Positions 1 to 5,483 of a DNA stretch of 8,434 nucleotides are shown here, piece by piece; the first letter of the stretch is position 1; each line of letters opens with the position of its first letter. The stretch spans positions 1 to 8,434 of the forward strand of contig CAMDAI010000049.1 in the NCBI GenBank assembly GCA_945888585.1, written 5' to 3'. The position numbers and the translations under genes were made by a program. Under the pieces are notes generated by a model. It was not told the origin of the DNA and did not search any database. It worked only from the letters and a program-made list of their open reading frames with translations. Source of the stretch: Rickettsia typhi. GTDB lineage: Bacteria; Pseudomonadota; Alphaproteobacteria; Rickettsiales; UBA1997.

Positions 1-249
1 GTTGTTGCTAATGAAGTTGCATCTAAAAAAGATAAAAACTTTGGTTACGATGCTCAAAATAATAAATTCGTTGACATGTTCCAAGCTGGAATTGTTGATC
101 CGGTAAAAGTGGTTAGAAGTGCTCTTCAAGATGCATCTTCAATTGCTGGCTTATTAATAACCACTGAAGCTGCCGTAGTTGAAGTTAAAGAAGAACATAA
201 CCATGCTCCTGCAATGCCTAATATGGGTGGAGGAATGGGCGGTTTCTAA
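1..249 (+). CDS. groEL: Chaperonin GroEL, C-terminal end (5' part outside window)
   Basis: This is the last 82 codons of the 60-kDa chaperonin, which forms the double-ring ATP-driven folding chamber in the cytoplasm with GroES. Frame 1 is open from base 1 to a TAA at 247-249. The translation carries the family's C-terminal equatorial-domain sequence: [12 protein letters not shown], then [20 protein letters not shown], then [11 protein letters not shown]. It finishes with the characteristic Gly-Met tail, [11 protein letters not shown], which lines the cavity floor and is disordered in structures. The end is intact and of normal form. A strong hairpin terminator follows 30 bases after the stop codon, so groEL is the last gene of its transcript, presumably groES-groEL. 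The 5' part lies upstream of the window. Confidence 0.97.
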   Translation, partial: VVANEVASKKDKNFGYDAQNNKFVDMFQAGIVDPVKVVRSALQDASSIAGLLITTEAAVVEVKEEHNHAPAMPNMGGGMGGF

Positions 250-279
250 AATTCTAATTTTTTCTTAATTTATTATATC

Positions 280-317
280 AAAAAAGCCGTAATCATAAAC
301 TGATTACGGCTTTTTTT
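280..317. terminator. Bidirectional intrinsic terminator between convergent groEL and pth
   Basis: A perfect 10-bp stem (GCCGTAATCA at 286-295 with TGATTACGGC at 301-310) has a 5-base loop. It is flanked by six A on the left (280-285) and seven T on the right (311-317). Read on plus it ends groEL; read on minus the A-run becomes a T-run, so it can also end pth. The pth stop codon (316-318) lies inside the right-hand T-run, so the terminator is packed directly against both genes. Confidence 0.93.
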
Positions 318-879
318 ATTCTAAATAAAAATTATTAGAAAATTCATTAAGTTTTTCTTCAAGAACTAATTGTATTAATTTAGATATTTTTTGATTTACG
401 ATAGAAACTTTTTTCATTTCGTCATTATTAAAGCTACTTAAAACATAATCAGAAATTTCATAAGCATTATTTTCTGGCCTACCAATTCCCAAGCGCATTC
501 TCAAATAATTTGATCCGATTATTTGGTCTAAATTACGAAGACCATTATGACCAGCATTACCTCCACCAATTTTGGTCTTAATTCTTCCCAAAATAATGTC
601 TAAATCATCATGAAAAACTATTATATTTTCTAAAGGAATTTTATAAAAACTCATTATCAACCTTACCGATTCACCACAACAATTCATGAAGGTTTGAGGT
701 TTTGCAGTTATTATTTTTTTACCAAAAATATTTCCTATAAAAATATGGGAATTAAATTTTGATCCATCAAAAGATAAATTGTAATCTTGAACAATTTGAT
801 CAACCGCTAGAAAACCAAAATTATGCTTAGTAAATTTATATTTTTCTCCCGGATTTCCAAGACCAATTAATAAGAACAT
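316..879 (-). CDS. pth: Peptidyl-tRNA hydrolase
   Basis: Pth cleaves the ester bond of peptidyl-tRNAs that drop off the ribosome, recycling tRNA in the cytoplasm; it is usually essential. With the ATG at 877-879 the protein has 187 residues, near the usual 190. It opens with MFLLIGLGNPGEKY, the family's N-terminal strand and loop (Asn8). Other family landmarks are the catalytic His19 in TKHN, FMN with Asn66, the HDDLD segment (90-94) with the catalytic-dyad Asp, and GGGNAGHNGLR (106-115) with His111/Asn112. The frame stays open upstream to a GTG at 922-924. That extension would place the start inside a terminator hairpin (897-927) and add a non-family N-terminus, so I reject it. No Shine-Dalgarno sequence is visible. 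The gene lies downstream of rplY, the classic neighbour, but the hairpin between them suggests read-through or a promoter of its own. Confidence 0.96.
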   Translation of the reverse strand: MFLLIGLGNPGEKYKFTKHNFGFLAVDQIVQDYNLSFDGSKFNSHIFIGNIFGKKIITAKPQTFMNCCGESVRLIMSFYKIPLENIIVFHDDLDIILGRIKTKIGGGNAGHNGLRNLDQIIGSNYLRMRLGIGRPENNAYEISDYVLSSFNNDEMKKVSIVNQKISKLIQLVLEEKLNEFSNNFYLE

Positions 880-890
880 TTTTTTGACAT

Positions 891-927
891 AAAAAAAGCG
901 TGAATAGTTTTTTGAACCATTCACGCT
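891..927 (-). terminator. Intrinsic terminator after rplY, just before pth
   Basis: On the minus strand an 11-bp stem (917-927 with 897-907, one G-U pair) encloses a 9-base loop and is followed by seven T (plus A-run 891-897). It begins 23 bases after the rplY stop and its T-run ends 11 bases before the pth ATG. This is a textbook rho-independent form for rplY. Because it lies directly ahead of pth it would also limit read-through into that gene. On plus it has only a weaker T-run (931-936), with no gene needing it. Confidence 0.88.
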
Positions 928-950
928 AAATTTTTTAAGAAATTAAACAA

Positions 951-1652
951 CTATTTTTTAGCATCTTTCTTTTCAGCCGGCTTTTTATCAGCGGCCTTTT
1001 TATCAGCAACAGGAGTAGCGGCCGCACCAGTAGCAGCTCCAGCAGCAGGAGTAGCTCCAGCAGCAGGAACAGCTTCTTCCTCAACTTTAGAACCACGACC
1101 AAGAAGGCTTGCTACAACAAAATTAGCCTTATTAGCTAACACTACATCATTTGGAAGAATTAAATTTGAACCTCTAAATTTTGCACCAACTTGAGATGAT
1201 CCTATATCAATTTCAATTGTGGTTGGAATAGCTTTTGGATCACAAAAAACTTCAACTTTACGCAAAACAATATGTAAAAAACCACCTTTTTTAATTCCAG
1301 GAGATTTATCGCGATTTGCAAATACTAATTTTACTTTTGCTTTTACTTTAGAACCAGCTTCAAATCCCATAAAATCAATATGATCTAAACGATCAGTAAC
1401 TGGATTCAACTCAATATTATGAGGAACGGCTTTGATCTTCTTACCATCCAATTCAATTTCAGCAATTGAAGTAAAGAGATTACCTTTTAGATATTCTTGC
1501 TCCAATTCTTTACTAACCACAGAAATATATATGGCCTTGCCACCTGTATTATGAATTACAGCCGGAACCTGTCCTGACTTTCTAATTCTTCTTGATTCAG
1601 CACTTCCAATTTTTTCTCTTGGACTGGCCTTTAAACTAAATATTGTAGTCAT
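951..1652 (-). CDS. rplY: Large-subunit ribosomal protein L25 (Ctc/TL5 form)
   Basis: L25 binds 5S rRNA in the 50S subunit. This is the two-domain Ctc/TL5 form (233 residues), not the short enterobacterial form. Residues 1-92 form the 5S-binding beta domain: a start of the SLKASPREKIG type, then RRIRKSGQVPAVIHN (21-35), then VPHNIELNPVTDRLDHIDF (76-94). Residues 95-188 form the TL5-type C-terminal domain (VKAKVKLVF..., GGFLHIVLRKVEVFC, IPTTIEIDI). From about 189 a low-complexity tail follows: Glu, then Ala/Gly/Pro/Thr repeats, then DKK/EKK repeats ending in Lys-Lys. The tail DNA is much richer in G and C than its surroundings. A candidate promoter lies 43 bases upstream and a strong terminator follows the stop, so the gene may be transcribed alone. 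Confidence 0.95.
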   Translation of the reverse strand: MTTIFSLKASPREKIGSAESRRIRKSGQVPAVIHNTGGKAIYISVVSKELEQEYLKGNLFTSIAEIELDGKKIKAVPHNIELNPVTDRLDHIDFMGFEAGSKVKAKVKLVFANRDKSPGIKKGGFLHIVLRKVEVFCDPKAIPTTIEIDIGSSQVGAKFRGSNLILPNDVVLANKANFVVASLLGRGSKVEEEAVPAAGATPAAGAATGAAATPVADKKAADKKPAEKKDAKK

Positions 1653-1694
1653 AAAACTTGGTAAAAACGTATATGAAATAAAAAAGGAACAAAA

Positions 1695-1722
1695 ATTTTA
1701 TGTAAAATTCTTAAACAATCAA
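1695..1722 (-). promoter_or_regulatory. Candidate sigma-70 promoter for rplY
   Basis: On minus, TTGATT (-35, plus 1717-1722) is followed after 16 bases by TAAAAT (-10, plus 1695-1700). This gives a transcript start near 1688 and a leader of about 36 bases. The -10 overlaps an all-AT palindrome (AATTTTA-TG-TAAAATT, 1694-1709), which could also act as a weak end for bcp transcripts. In AT-rich DNA such matches arise by chance, so this is moderate support only. Confidence 0.4.
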
Positions 1723-1727
1723 GGATT

Positions 1728-2195
1728 TTATTGGCTCATCTTCTTTAAAAAAGACAAAACTTCTTCAACATGGCCATTAACACTAACAGAACGCCATATT
1801 TGTACTACATTGCTTTTTTTATCAATAACAAAAGTACTGCGATCAATACCCTGATATTTTTTGCCAAACATTGATTTTTCTTTTAAAACACCATATTTAT
1901 CGCATAGCTCACTTTCAGTATCGGCAATCAAATTAAAGTTAAGACTAAACTTCTCAATAAATTTACAATGACTTTTTATATTATCTCTGGAAACCCCAAT
2001 TACAATAGTATCCAACTCTTTAAATTTTTCTATATTTTTGGCAAAATCCTGAGCTTCAATGGTACAACCCGGAGTATCATCCTTCGGATAAAAATACAAA
2101 ACTACATTCTGACCTCTAAGGCCGCTTAAATCAATGTTGTCACCATCATCACAAGGAAGATTAAAAGATGGAGCAATTTTACCAATCTCTACCAT
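1728..2195 (-). CDS. bcp: Thiol peroxidase, Bcp/PrxQ-type peroxiredoxin
   Basis: This cytoplasmic peroxiredoxin reduces H2O2 and organic peroxides with electrons from thioredoxin or a similar thiol donor. It has 155 residues, the normal length. The thioredoxin-fold signature LYFYPKDDTPGCTIEAQDF (33-51) holds the peroxidatic Cys44 with Pro42 and Thr41. The conserved Arg119 sits in RSTFVID (119-125). The resolving Cys that many Bcp proteins carry five residues after the peroxidatic one is absent: position 49 is Gln. The other cysteines are Cys15, Cys77 and Cys98, so it is either a 1-Cys enzyme or uses one of these. The ATG at 2193-2195 lies five bases after the stop of the DUF1013 gene, so the two are almost certainly co-transcribed. 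Confidence 0.94.
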   Translation of the reverse strand: MVEIGKIAPSFNLPCDDGDNIDLSGLRGQNVVLYFYPKDDTPGCTIEAQDFAKNIEKFKELDTIVIGVSRDNIKSHCKFIEKFSLNFNLIADTESELCDKYGVLKEKSMFGKKYQGIDRSTFVIDKKSNVVQIWRSVSVNGHVEEVLSFLKKMSQ

Positions 2196-2200
2196 AAAAC

Positions 2201-2800
2201 TTATTTTTTAGATTTATTTTTTAAACTTTTGGCAGTTTTTTTCTCTTTTACTTCAACTTCTAAAGCTGTTTCAACACCAATTTTAGCAACAACATCATTG
2301 AATTGTGACTGACTGCAAAGACCAAGCAAAACAACATCTCTTGGTTTAATATTTTTCATATTCCAATGCGTTCTATTTCTGATGGAATCAATCATTTTAT
2401 CAGTAGTTCCGATCAATTTTTTAATTTGAGCATTGGAAATTTCTGGATAATATTTTAACAAATAAGAAATACCATCTGGTTTATCACCCCTTCTGGCAAT
2501 TGGAGTATATTTACTGGCTTTTTTACCACTCGGTTTAATCAAACTGGCAGCAGTTTTATTAAGAAATAAAGACGCATTTTCATTTTCTTCGCATCTAGTA
2601 ATTTCTTCATGGGTTAATTGAGCTGAATTAATTGGATTTTGACCGATAATTCCAGAAGCAACATCACCATCAGCAATTCCTTGCACTTCTAATTCATGCA
2701 ATCCACAAAAATTAGCAATTTGCTTAAAAGTTAAGGCTGTATTTTCAACTAACCACACTGCGGTTGCTTTGCGCATTAAAGGCAATTCTTGATTACTCAT
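2201..2800 (-). CDS. DUF1013 family regulator (TrcR-type)
   Basis: This 199-residue protein belongs to the alphaproteobacterial DUF1013 family, annotated as cell-cycle transcriptional regulator TrcR after the Caulobacter member. Diagnostic stretches are KATAVWLVENTALTFKQIA (11-29), FCGLHELEVQGIADGDVASG (31-50), RRGDKPDGISYLLKYYPEIS (103-122), QIKKLIGTT (125-133) and RTHWNMKNIKPRDVVLLGLCSQ (143-164). Two segments (about 22-45 and 118-142) read like helix-turn-helix units (FKQIANFCGLH and NAQIKKLIGTT), consistent with DNA or RNA polymerase contact. That role is inferred from the family, not proven here. Residues 180-199 form a Lys-rich tail. The start at 2798-2800 matches the family N-terminus. 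A good promoter lies upstream (2855-2883), and bcp follows after five bases. I give no gene symbol because orthology to Caulobacter trcR was not tested. Confidence 0.88.
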   Translation of the reverse strand: MSNQELPLMRKATAVWLVENTALTFKQIANFCGLHELEVQGIADGDVASGIIGQNPINSAQLTHEEITRCEENENASLFLNKTAASLIKPSGKKASKYTPIARRGDKPDGISYLLKYYPEISNAQIKKLIGTTDKMIDSIRNRTHWNMKNIKPRDVVLLGLCSQSQFNDVVAKIGVETALEVEVKEKKTAKSLKNKSKK

Positions 2801-2854
2801 ATCAGTTTAAAATTGAGATTTTGACAGAAATGTCTATTTAAAGACTAAGGGGCA

Positions 2855-2883
2855 ATTAAACTATCTGTCTTAATTTAAGTCAA
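2855..2883 (-). promoter_or_regulatory. Probable sigma-70 promoter for the DUF1013-bcp pair
   Basis: On minus, TTGACT (-35, plus 2878-2883) and TTTAAT (-10, plus 2855-2860) are separated by exactly 17 bases; each box matches consensus at five of six positions. Transcription would start near 2848, with a leader of about 48 bases. The -35 box begins two bases after the tatD stop codon. The spacer contains GACAGA, and the leader contains the inverted repeat GACA-TTTC-TGTC (plus 2823-2834). These could be a regulator site, but that is speculative. Confidence 0.6.
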
Positions 2884-2885
2884 GC

Positions 2886-3677
2886 CTAAATAGCGGCTCT
2901 ATTAAAAAGAGTAAAAAAATTTTCAGTTGTAACTTCAAATAATTCTTCCTTAGAAATATTACGCAAATCAGCAATAAATTCAGCGACATTTTTAGTATAA
3001 GCCGGCTGATTAATTGTGCCTCGATATGGAACTGGAGCTAAATAAGGAGAATCTGTTTCAACTAAAATACGATTTAATGGAGCTGATTTTACAAAATTCT
3101 GTAAATCTATGGCATTTTTAAAAGTAACAATTCCAGAAATAGAAACGTAAATTCCCAAATCAAGCGCTCTTAATCCTAGTTCTTTACTACTTGAAAAACA
3201 GTGAAGCAAAGCTTTAAATTCGCCTTTTTTCATTTCATCTTCCAAAATTTTAATCATATCCATATCAGAATCACGATTATGAATTATAAGCGGAAGACCA
3301 GTTTTTCTAGAAGCTTCAATATGTTCTAACAAACTTTCAATCTGATTTTCTTTTTTAGCAGTTTGATAAAAATAATCTAAACCGGTTTCACCAATACCAA
3401 TTACTTTATCATTCTCATTACAAATTTTAATTAAGTTTGCAGCTTTTATTTTAGGTTGTTCATCAACATTATTTGGATGAATTCCAACCGAGGCAAAAAC
3501 ATTGTCATATTTTTTTGCATAAAAATAAATTTTCTCAAACTCAGTAATTTTGGTACAAATTGTTTGCAAAATTTTAACATTATTTGCAATTGCATTCTTT
3601 ATAACTTCATCCGCAGAAATTCCCTTAAATTCAATTAAATCAAGGTGACAATGACTATCAACAATAAAATTATACAT
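2886..3677 (-). CDS. tatD: TatD-family metal-dependent hydrolase/DNase
   Basis: This is a TIM-barrel metallohydrolase of the TatD/YcfH/YabD family (263 residues, normal length). Members are cytoplasmic and have Mg- or Mn-dependent 3'-5' exonuclease activity linked to DNA repair and quality control. All metal ligands are visible: His9 and His11 in DSHCHLD, Glu97 in GIGETGLDYF, His133 in PLIIHNRDSD, His159 in ALLHCFSSS, and Asp209 in ILVETDSPYLAP. The ATG (3675-3677) lies within the last codons of nadD, with an 8-base overlap, so translation is probably coupled. The downstream gene has its own promoter. Family assignment is firm; which paralogue (TatD, YcfH or YjjV type) is uncertain, although the general form is closest to YcfH/YabD. 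Confidence 0.93.
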   Translation of the reverse strand: MYNFIVDSHCHLDLIEFKGISADEVIKNAIANNVKILQTICTKITEFEKIYFYAKKYDNVFASVGIHPNNVDEQPKIKAANLIKICNENDKVIGIGETGLDYFYQTAKKENQIESLLEHIEASRKTGLPLIIHNRDSDMDMIKILEDEMKKGEFKALLHCFSSSKELGLRALDLGIYVSISGIVTFKNAIDLQNFVKSAPLNRILVETDSPYLAPVPYRGTINQPAYTKNVAEFIADLRNISKEELFEVTTENFFTLFNRAAI

Positions 3678-4194
3678 TATTTTCTCTAATTTTTGTGGAA
3701 GAAATATTTACTTTTTTAATTTTAAAAAAATAAGATTTTTTACCATTTATTTTTAAATTATAAAGCCACGCTCGGCTTTTTTTAGCTAAATTAAAACTAT
3801 CATCTCGATCAAAAATTACTAACGGAATTAATTTAATAATTTTCTGCCAATCTTTCCATAAATGGAAATTAATAATACTATCTGCACCCATTACTAGAAA
3901 GAACTGGTGGCCAGGATATTTTTTGTTAATTCTCTTCAATAAATCAATTGTATAAACCGTGTTTAATTTTTTTTCGTAGCCCTTTACCAAAATTTGCGGA
4001 TTTTGATTAATTAGTTTTTTACATAATTTTACTCTTTCATCAAAATCACTATTTTTTTCTTTTTTAAGTGGATTTTGCTTAGTTGGCAGCCACCAAATTT
4101 GATTTAATCCCAACCTTTTTTTAGCTTCCAAACTTATATATAAATGTCCTAAGTGCGGAGGATTAAAGCTTCCGCCAAGTAATCCTATTTTCAT
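3670..4194 (-). CDS. nadD: Nicotinate-nucleotide adenylyltransferase
   Basis: NadD transfers AMP from ATP to nicotinate mononucleotide, giving deamido-NAD in NAD synthesis. It is a nucleotidyltransferase-fold enzyme: GLLGGSFNPPHLGH (4-17) holds the HxGH signature (His14, His17), WWLPTKQNPLK (34-44) forms the substrate loop, FLVMGADSIINFHLWKDW (99-116) is the family's central motif, and ISSTKIR (164-170) is the ATP-binding end motif. The protein is only 174 residues and stops four residues after ISSTKIR, so the C-terminal helix of enzymes such as the E. coli one is missing. No frameshift explains this: the tatD start overlaps the end, and tatD is intact. The start at 4192-4194 gives the exact family N-terminus. 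No Shine-Dalgarno sequence is seen. Confidence 0.93.
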   Translation of the reverse strand: MKIGLLGGSFNPPHLGHLYISLEAKKRLGLNQIWWLPTKQNPLKKEKNSDFDERVKLCKKLINQNPQILVKGYEKKLNTVYTIDLLKRINKKYPGHQFFLVMGADSIINFHLWKDWQKIIKLIPLVIFDRDDSFNLAKKSRAWLYNLKINGKKSYFFKIKKVNISSTKIRENNV

Positions 4195-4471
4195 TATGAT
4201 TCAAGAAATTTTTTTACCTTACTAAATAAAACTTACCAGTTAAAGAATTTAGCATAAACCAATTTTAAACAACTTTTGCAACTTATCCATGAAAGGCGAT
4301 AAAACTTACAATAAAAGCAAGGGTTCTCTGCAAGATAATAAAGTAAAAAACAAGCCAGATATTTGGAAGGAATGATCCATAGATAGTGCCATCATAAGAT
4401 TAAATATTTAAAAACGTTAATAATAAAATTACTCAGAAGTGCAGCAAAAAGCTATGGGTTAAGTGACAAAT
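4195..4471. other. Unexplained 277-base gap between ubiA and nadD
   Basis: This is the longest non-coding stretch in the window. It should hold the nadD promoter on minus; the best I can offer is weak (TTGTTT, 15 bases, then TGC-TAAATT, in about 4238-4272). On plus there is a 28-codon ATG frame (4289-4375, TGA) with a Lys-rich product resembling no family I know. The middle part, about 4290-4400, has a somewhat higher GC content than its edges. I see no tRNA, no long ORF and no stable long hairpin. It may hold a small RNA, a gene remnant or only spacer. Confidence 0.5.
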
Positions 4472-4477
4472 TTAACC
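4444..4477 (-). terminator. Weak terminator-like hairpin at the ubiA stop
   Basis: On minus, GGTTAA (4472-4477, overlapping the ubiA TAA) can pair with TTAACC (4457-4462) across a 9-base loop. A T-run of five (4446-4450) follows several bases after the stem. The stem is short and AT-rich and the T-run is not adjacent, so termination here would be weak. Confidence 0.25.
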
Positions 4478-5317
4478 TAACATAATAGCCAGAAGCATTA
4501 TTATACCTATCCAAAAATTTCCTTTAAACTTTTTTAAGCAATCTTTGCTATCCTTAAAATTACAATTTTTAATTTGGCAAAGCTGGTGAAAAAAACTGGT
4601 GAAAATTAAAATATAATAAGCCGGTCCTAAGTTAGCAAAAAAGCCGGTTAAAAGCAGAGATGCCAATTGAAAAATTACTAAAATATTTAAGATTTTTTCA
4701 GGATTTGTCCCAAAACTAATTGCTGTTGATTTTATTCCGATTTGTAAATCATCTTCAGTATCCTGATAGGCATAAATTGTATCGTAAATTACCGTCCAGA
4801 TAATTGCTGATAAATAGAGCAAAAAAATAGGCAGAGATATTTTTTCTAAAATCTGTGCCGAAGCCATTAAAATTCCAAAATTAAAAGTTATTCCTAAAAA
4901 AATCTGCGGATAATAAGTGAATCTTTTAGTTATTGGATAAAGCACTACCAGAATTAATATTCCAAAGCCTAAAATTATAGTAAAAAGGTTAAACTGTAAC
5001 AAAATTAAAAAAGCAATTAGAAGTAAAATTGCTAAAAATAATAAAGCATTTTTTACTGAAATTTCTCCCGAGGCAATTGGCCTTAACTTTGTTCTTTGAA
5101 CGTTACGATCAAAATTACGATCAAAAATATCATTTATCACACAGCCCGCCGAGCGCATTAATATTGAGCCGATAAAAAACAATCCAACAATTTTTGTTAA
5201 ATTAACCGAGTGATTAAATTTATATGCCAAAGCCGTTCCAAATAGACATGGCAAAAATAATAACCAAATTCCGATTGGTTTATTTAGACGAGATAGGTTG
5301 AGATATGACAGTAGCAT
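4472..5317 (-). CDS. ubiA: 4-hydroxybenzoate polyprenyltransferase
   Basis: UbiA attaches the polyprenyl tail to 4-hydroxybenzoate in ubiquinone synthesis, in the inner membrane. The protein has 281 residues and is highly hydrophobic, with about eight or nine membrane segments (for example 14-31, 43-60, 91-108, 110-128, 137-154, 162-180, 209-228, 232-244, 267-280). The N-terminal LSRLNKPIGIWLLFLPCLFG (8-27) is typical of UbiA/COQ2. The first Mg-diphosphate motif is NDIFDRNFD (62-70), followed by RTKLRPIASGEIS (75-87). The second is DTIYAYQDTEDD (179-190) followed by GIKSTAISFG (194-203), the signature that separates UbiA from other prenyltransferases. The gene is transcribed away from pccA; its start at 5315-5317 is the natural family start. 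No other ubi gene is in the window. Confidence 0.95.
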   Translation of the reverse strand: MLLSYLNLSRLNKPIGIWLLFLPCLFGTALAYKFNHSVNLTKIVGLFFIGSILMRSAGCVINDIFDRNFDRNVQRTKLRPIASGEISVKNALLFLAILLLIAFLILLQFNLFTIILGFGILILVVLYPITKRFTYYPQIFLGITFNFGILMASAQILEKISLPIFLLYLSAIIWTVIYDTIYAYQDTEDDLQIGIKSTAISFGTNPEKILNILVIFQLASLLLTGFFANLGPAYYILIFTSFFHQLCQIKNCNFKDSKDCLKKFKGNFWIGIIMLLAIMLG

Positions 5318-5351
5318 AAATGTTGTCTTGCAAATTCTTATATAGACTTTT

Positions 5352-5381
5352 ATTATACCCAGCCACCTCGAATATCTGGGT
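5352..5381 (-). promoter_or_regulatory. Candidate ubiA promoter with overlapping inverted repeat
   Basis: On minus a consensus -10 TATAAT lies at 5352-5357, giving a start near 5345 and a leader of about 28 bases. No recognisable -35 box stands at the right distance. The space just upstream is occupied by an inverted repeat, ACCCAG (5357-5362) and CTGGGT (5376-5381), 13 bases apart. This is the usual place for an operator or activator site. Confidence 0.38.
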
Positions 5382-5386
5382 GATTT

Positions 5387-5457
5387 TGATATAATAAAAT
5401 TTCACTATTTGTATAGGGGCGCTGAAGTTTCAGTGTTCTTTTAAGAAAATATATAAT
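5387..5457 (+). promoter_or_regulatory. Candidate pccA promoters (two -10 boxes)
   Basis: Two consensus TATAAT boxes face pccA. The first (5390-5395) is preceded by TGA, forming an extended -10, with no -35; its leader would be about 80 bases. The second (5452-5457) has a poor -35 (TTCAGT, 5429-5434, 17-base spacing) and would leave a leader of about 20 bases. A short palindrome, CTGAA-GT-TTCAG (5422-5433), lies between them and overlaps the second -35. It could be an operator or a small leader hairpin. Confidence 0.4.
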
Positions 5458-5483
5458 TCCTGCTAAAACAAAAGATATTTAAT

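Noticed and set aside
880..924. A 15-residue N-terminal extension of Pth from a GTG at 922-924
   Set aside because: It would start inside the terminator hairpin, and the extra residues are not part of the family; MFLLIGLGNPG is the normal N-terminus.
1694..1709. All-AT palindrome as a real terminator for bcp
   Set aside because: A stem of only A-T pairs is too weak, and it coincides with the proposed rplY -10 box.
2820..2850. TTGACA at 2821-2826 on plus as a promoter
   Set aside because: No -10 box stands at a suitable distance, and it would drive only antisense transcription into tatD.
3456..3638. Open frame on plus opposite tatD (60 codons)
   Set aside because: It lies entirely inside a well-supported gene on the other strand and its product has no recognisable motif.
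4289..4375. 28-codon frame as an annotated small protein gene
   Set aside because: There is no Shine-Dalgarno sequence, no known family and ordinary AT-rich composition; kept only as a point to check.
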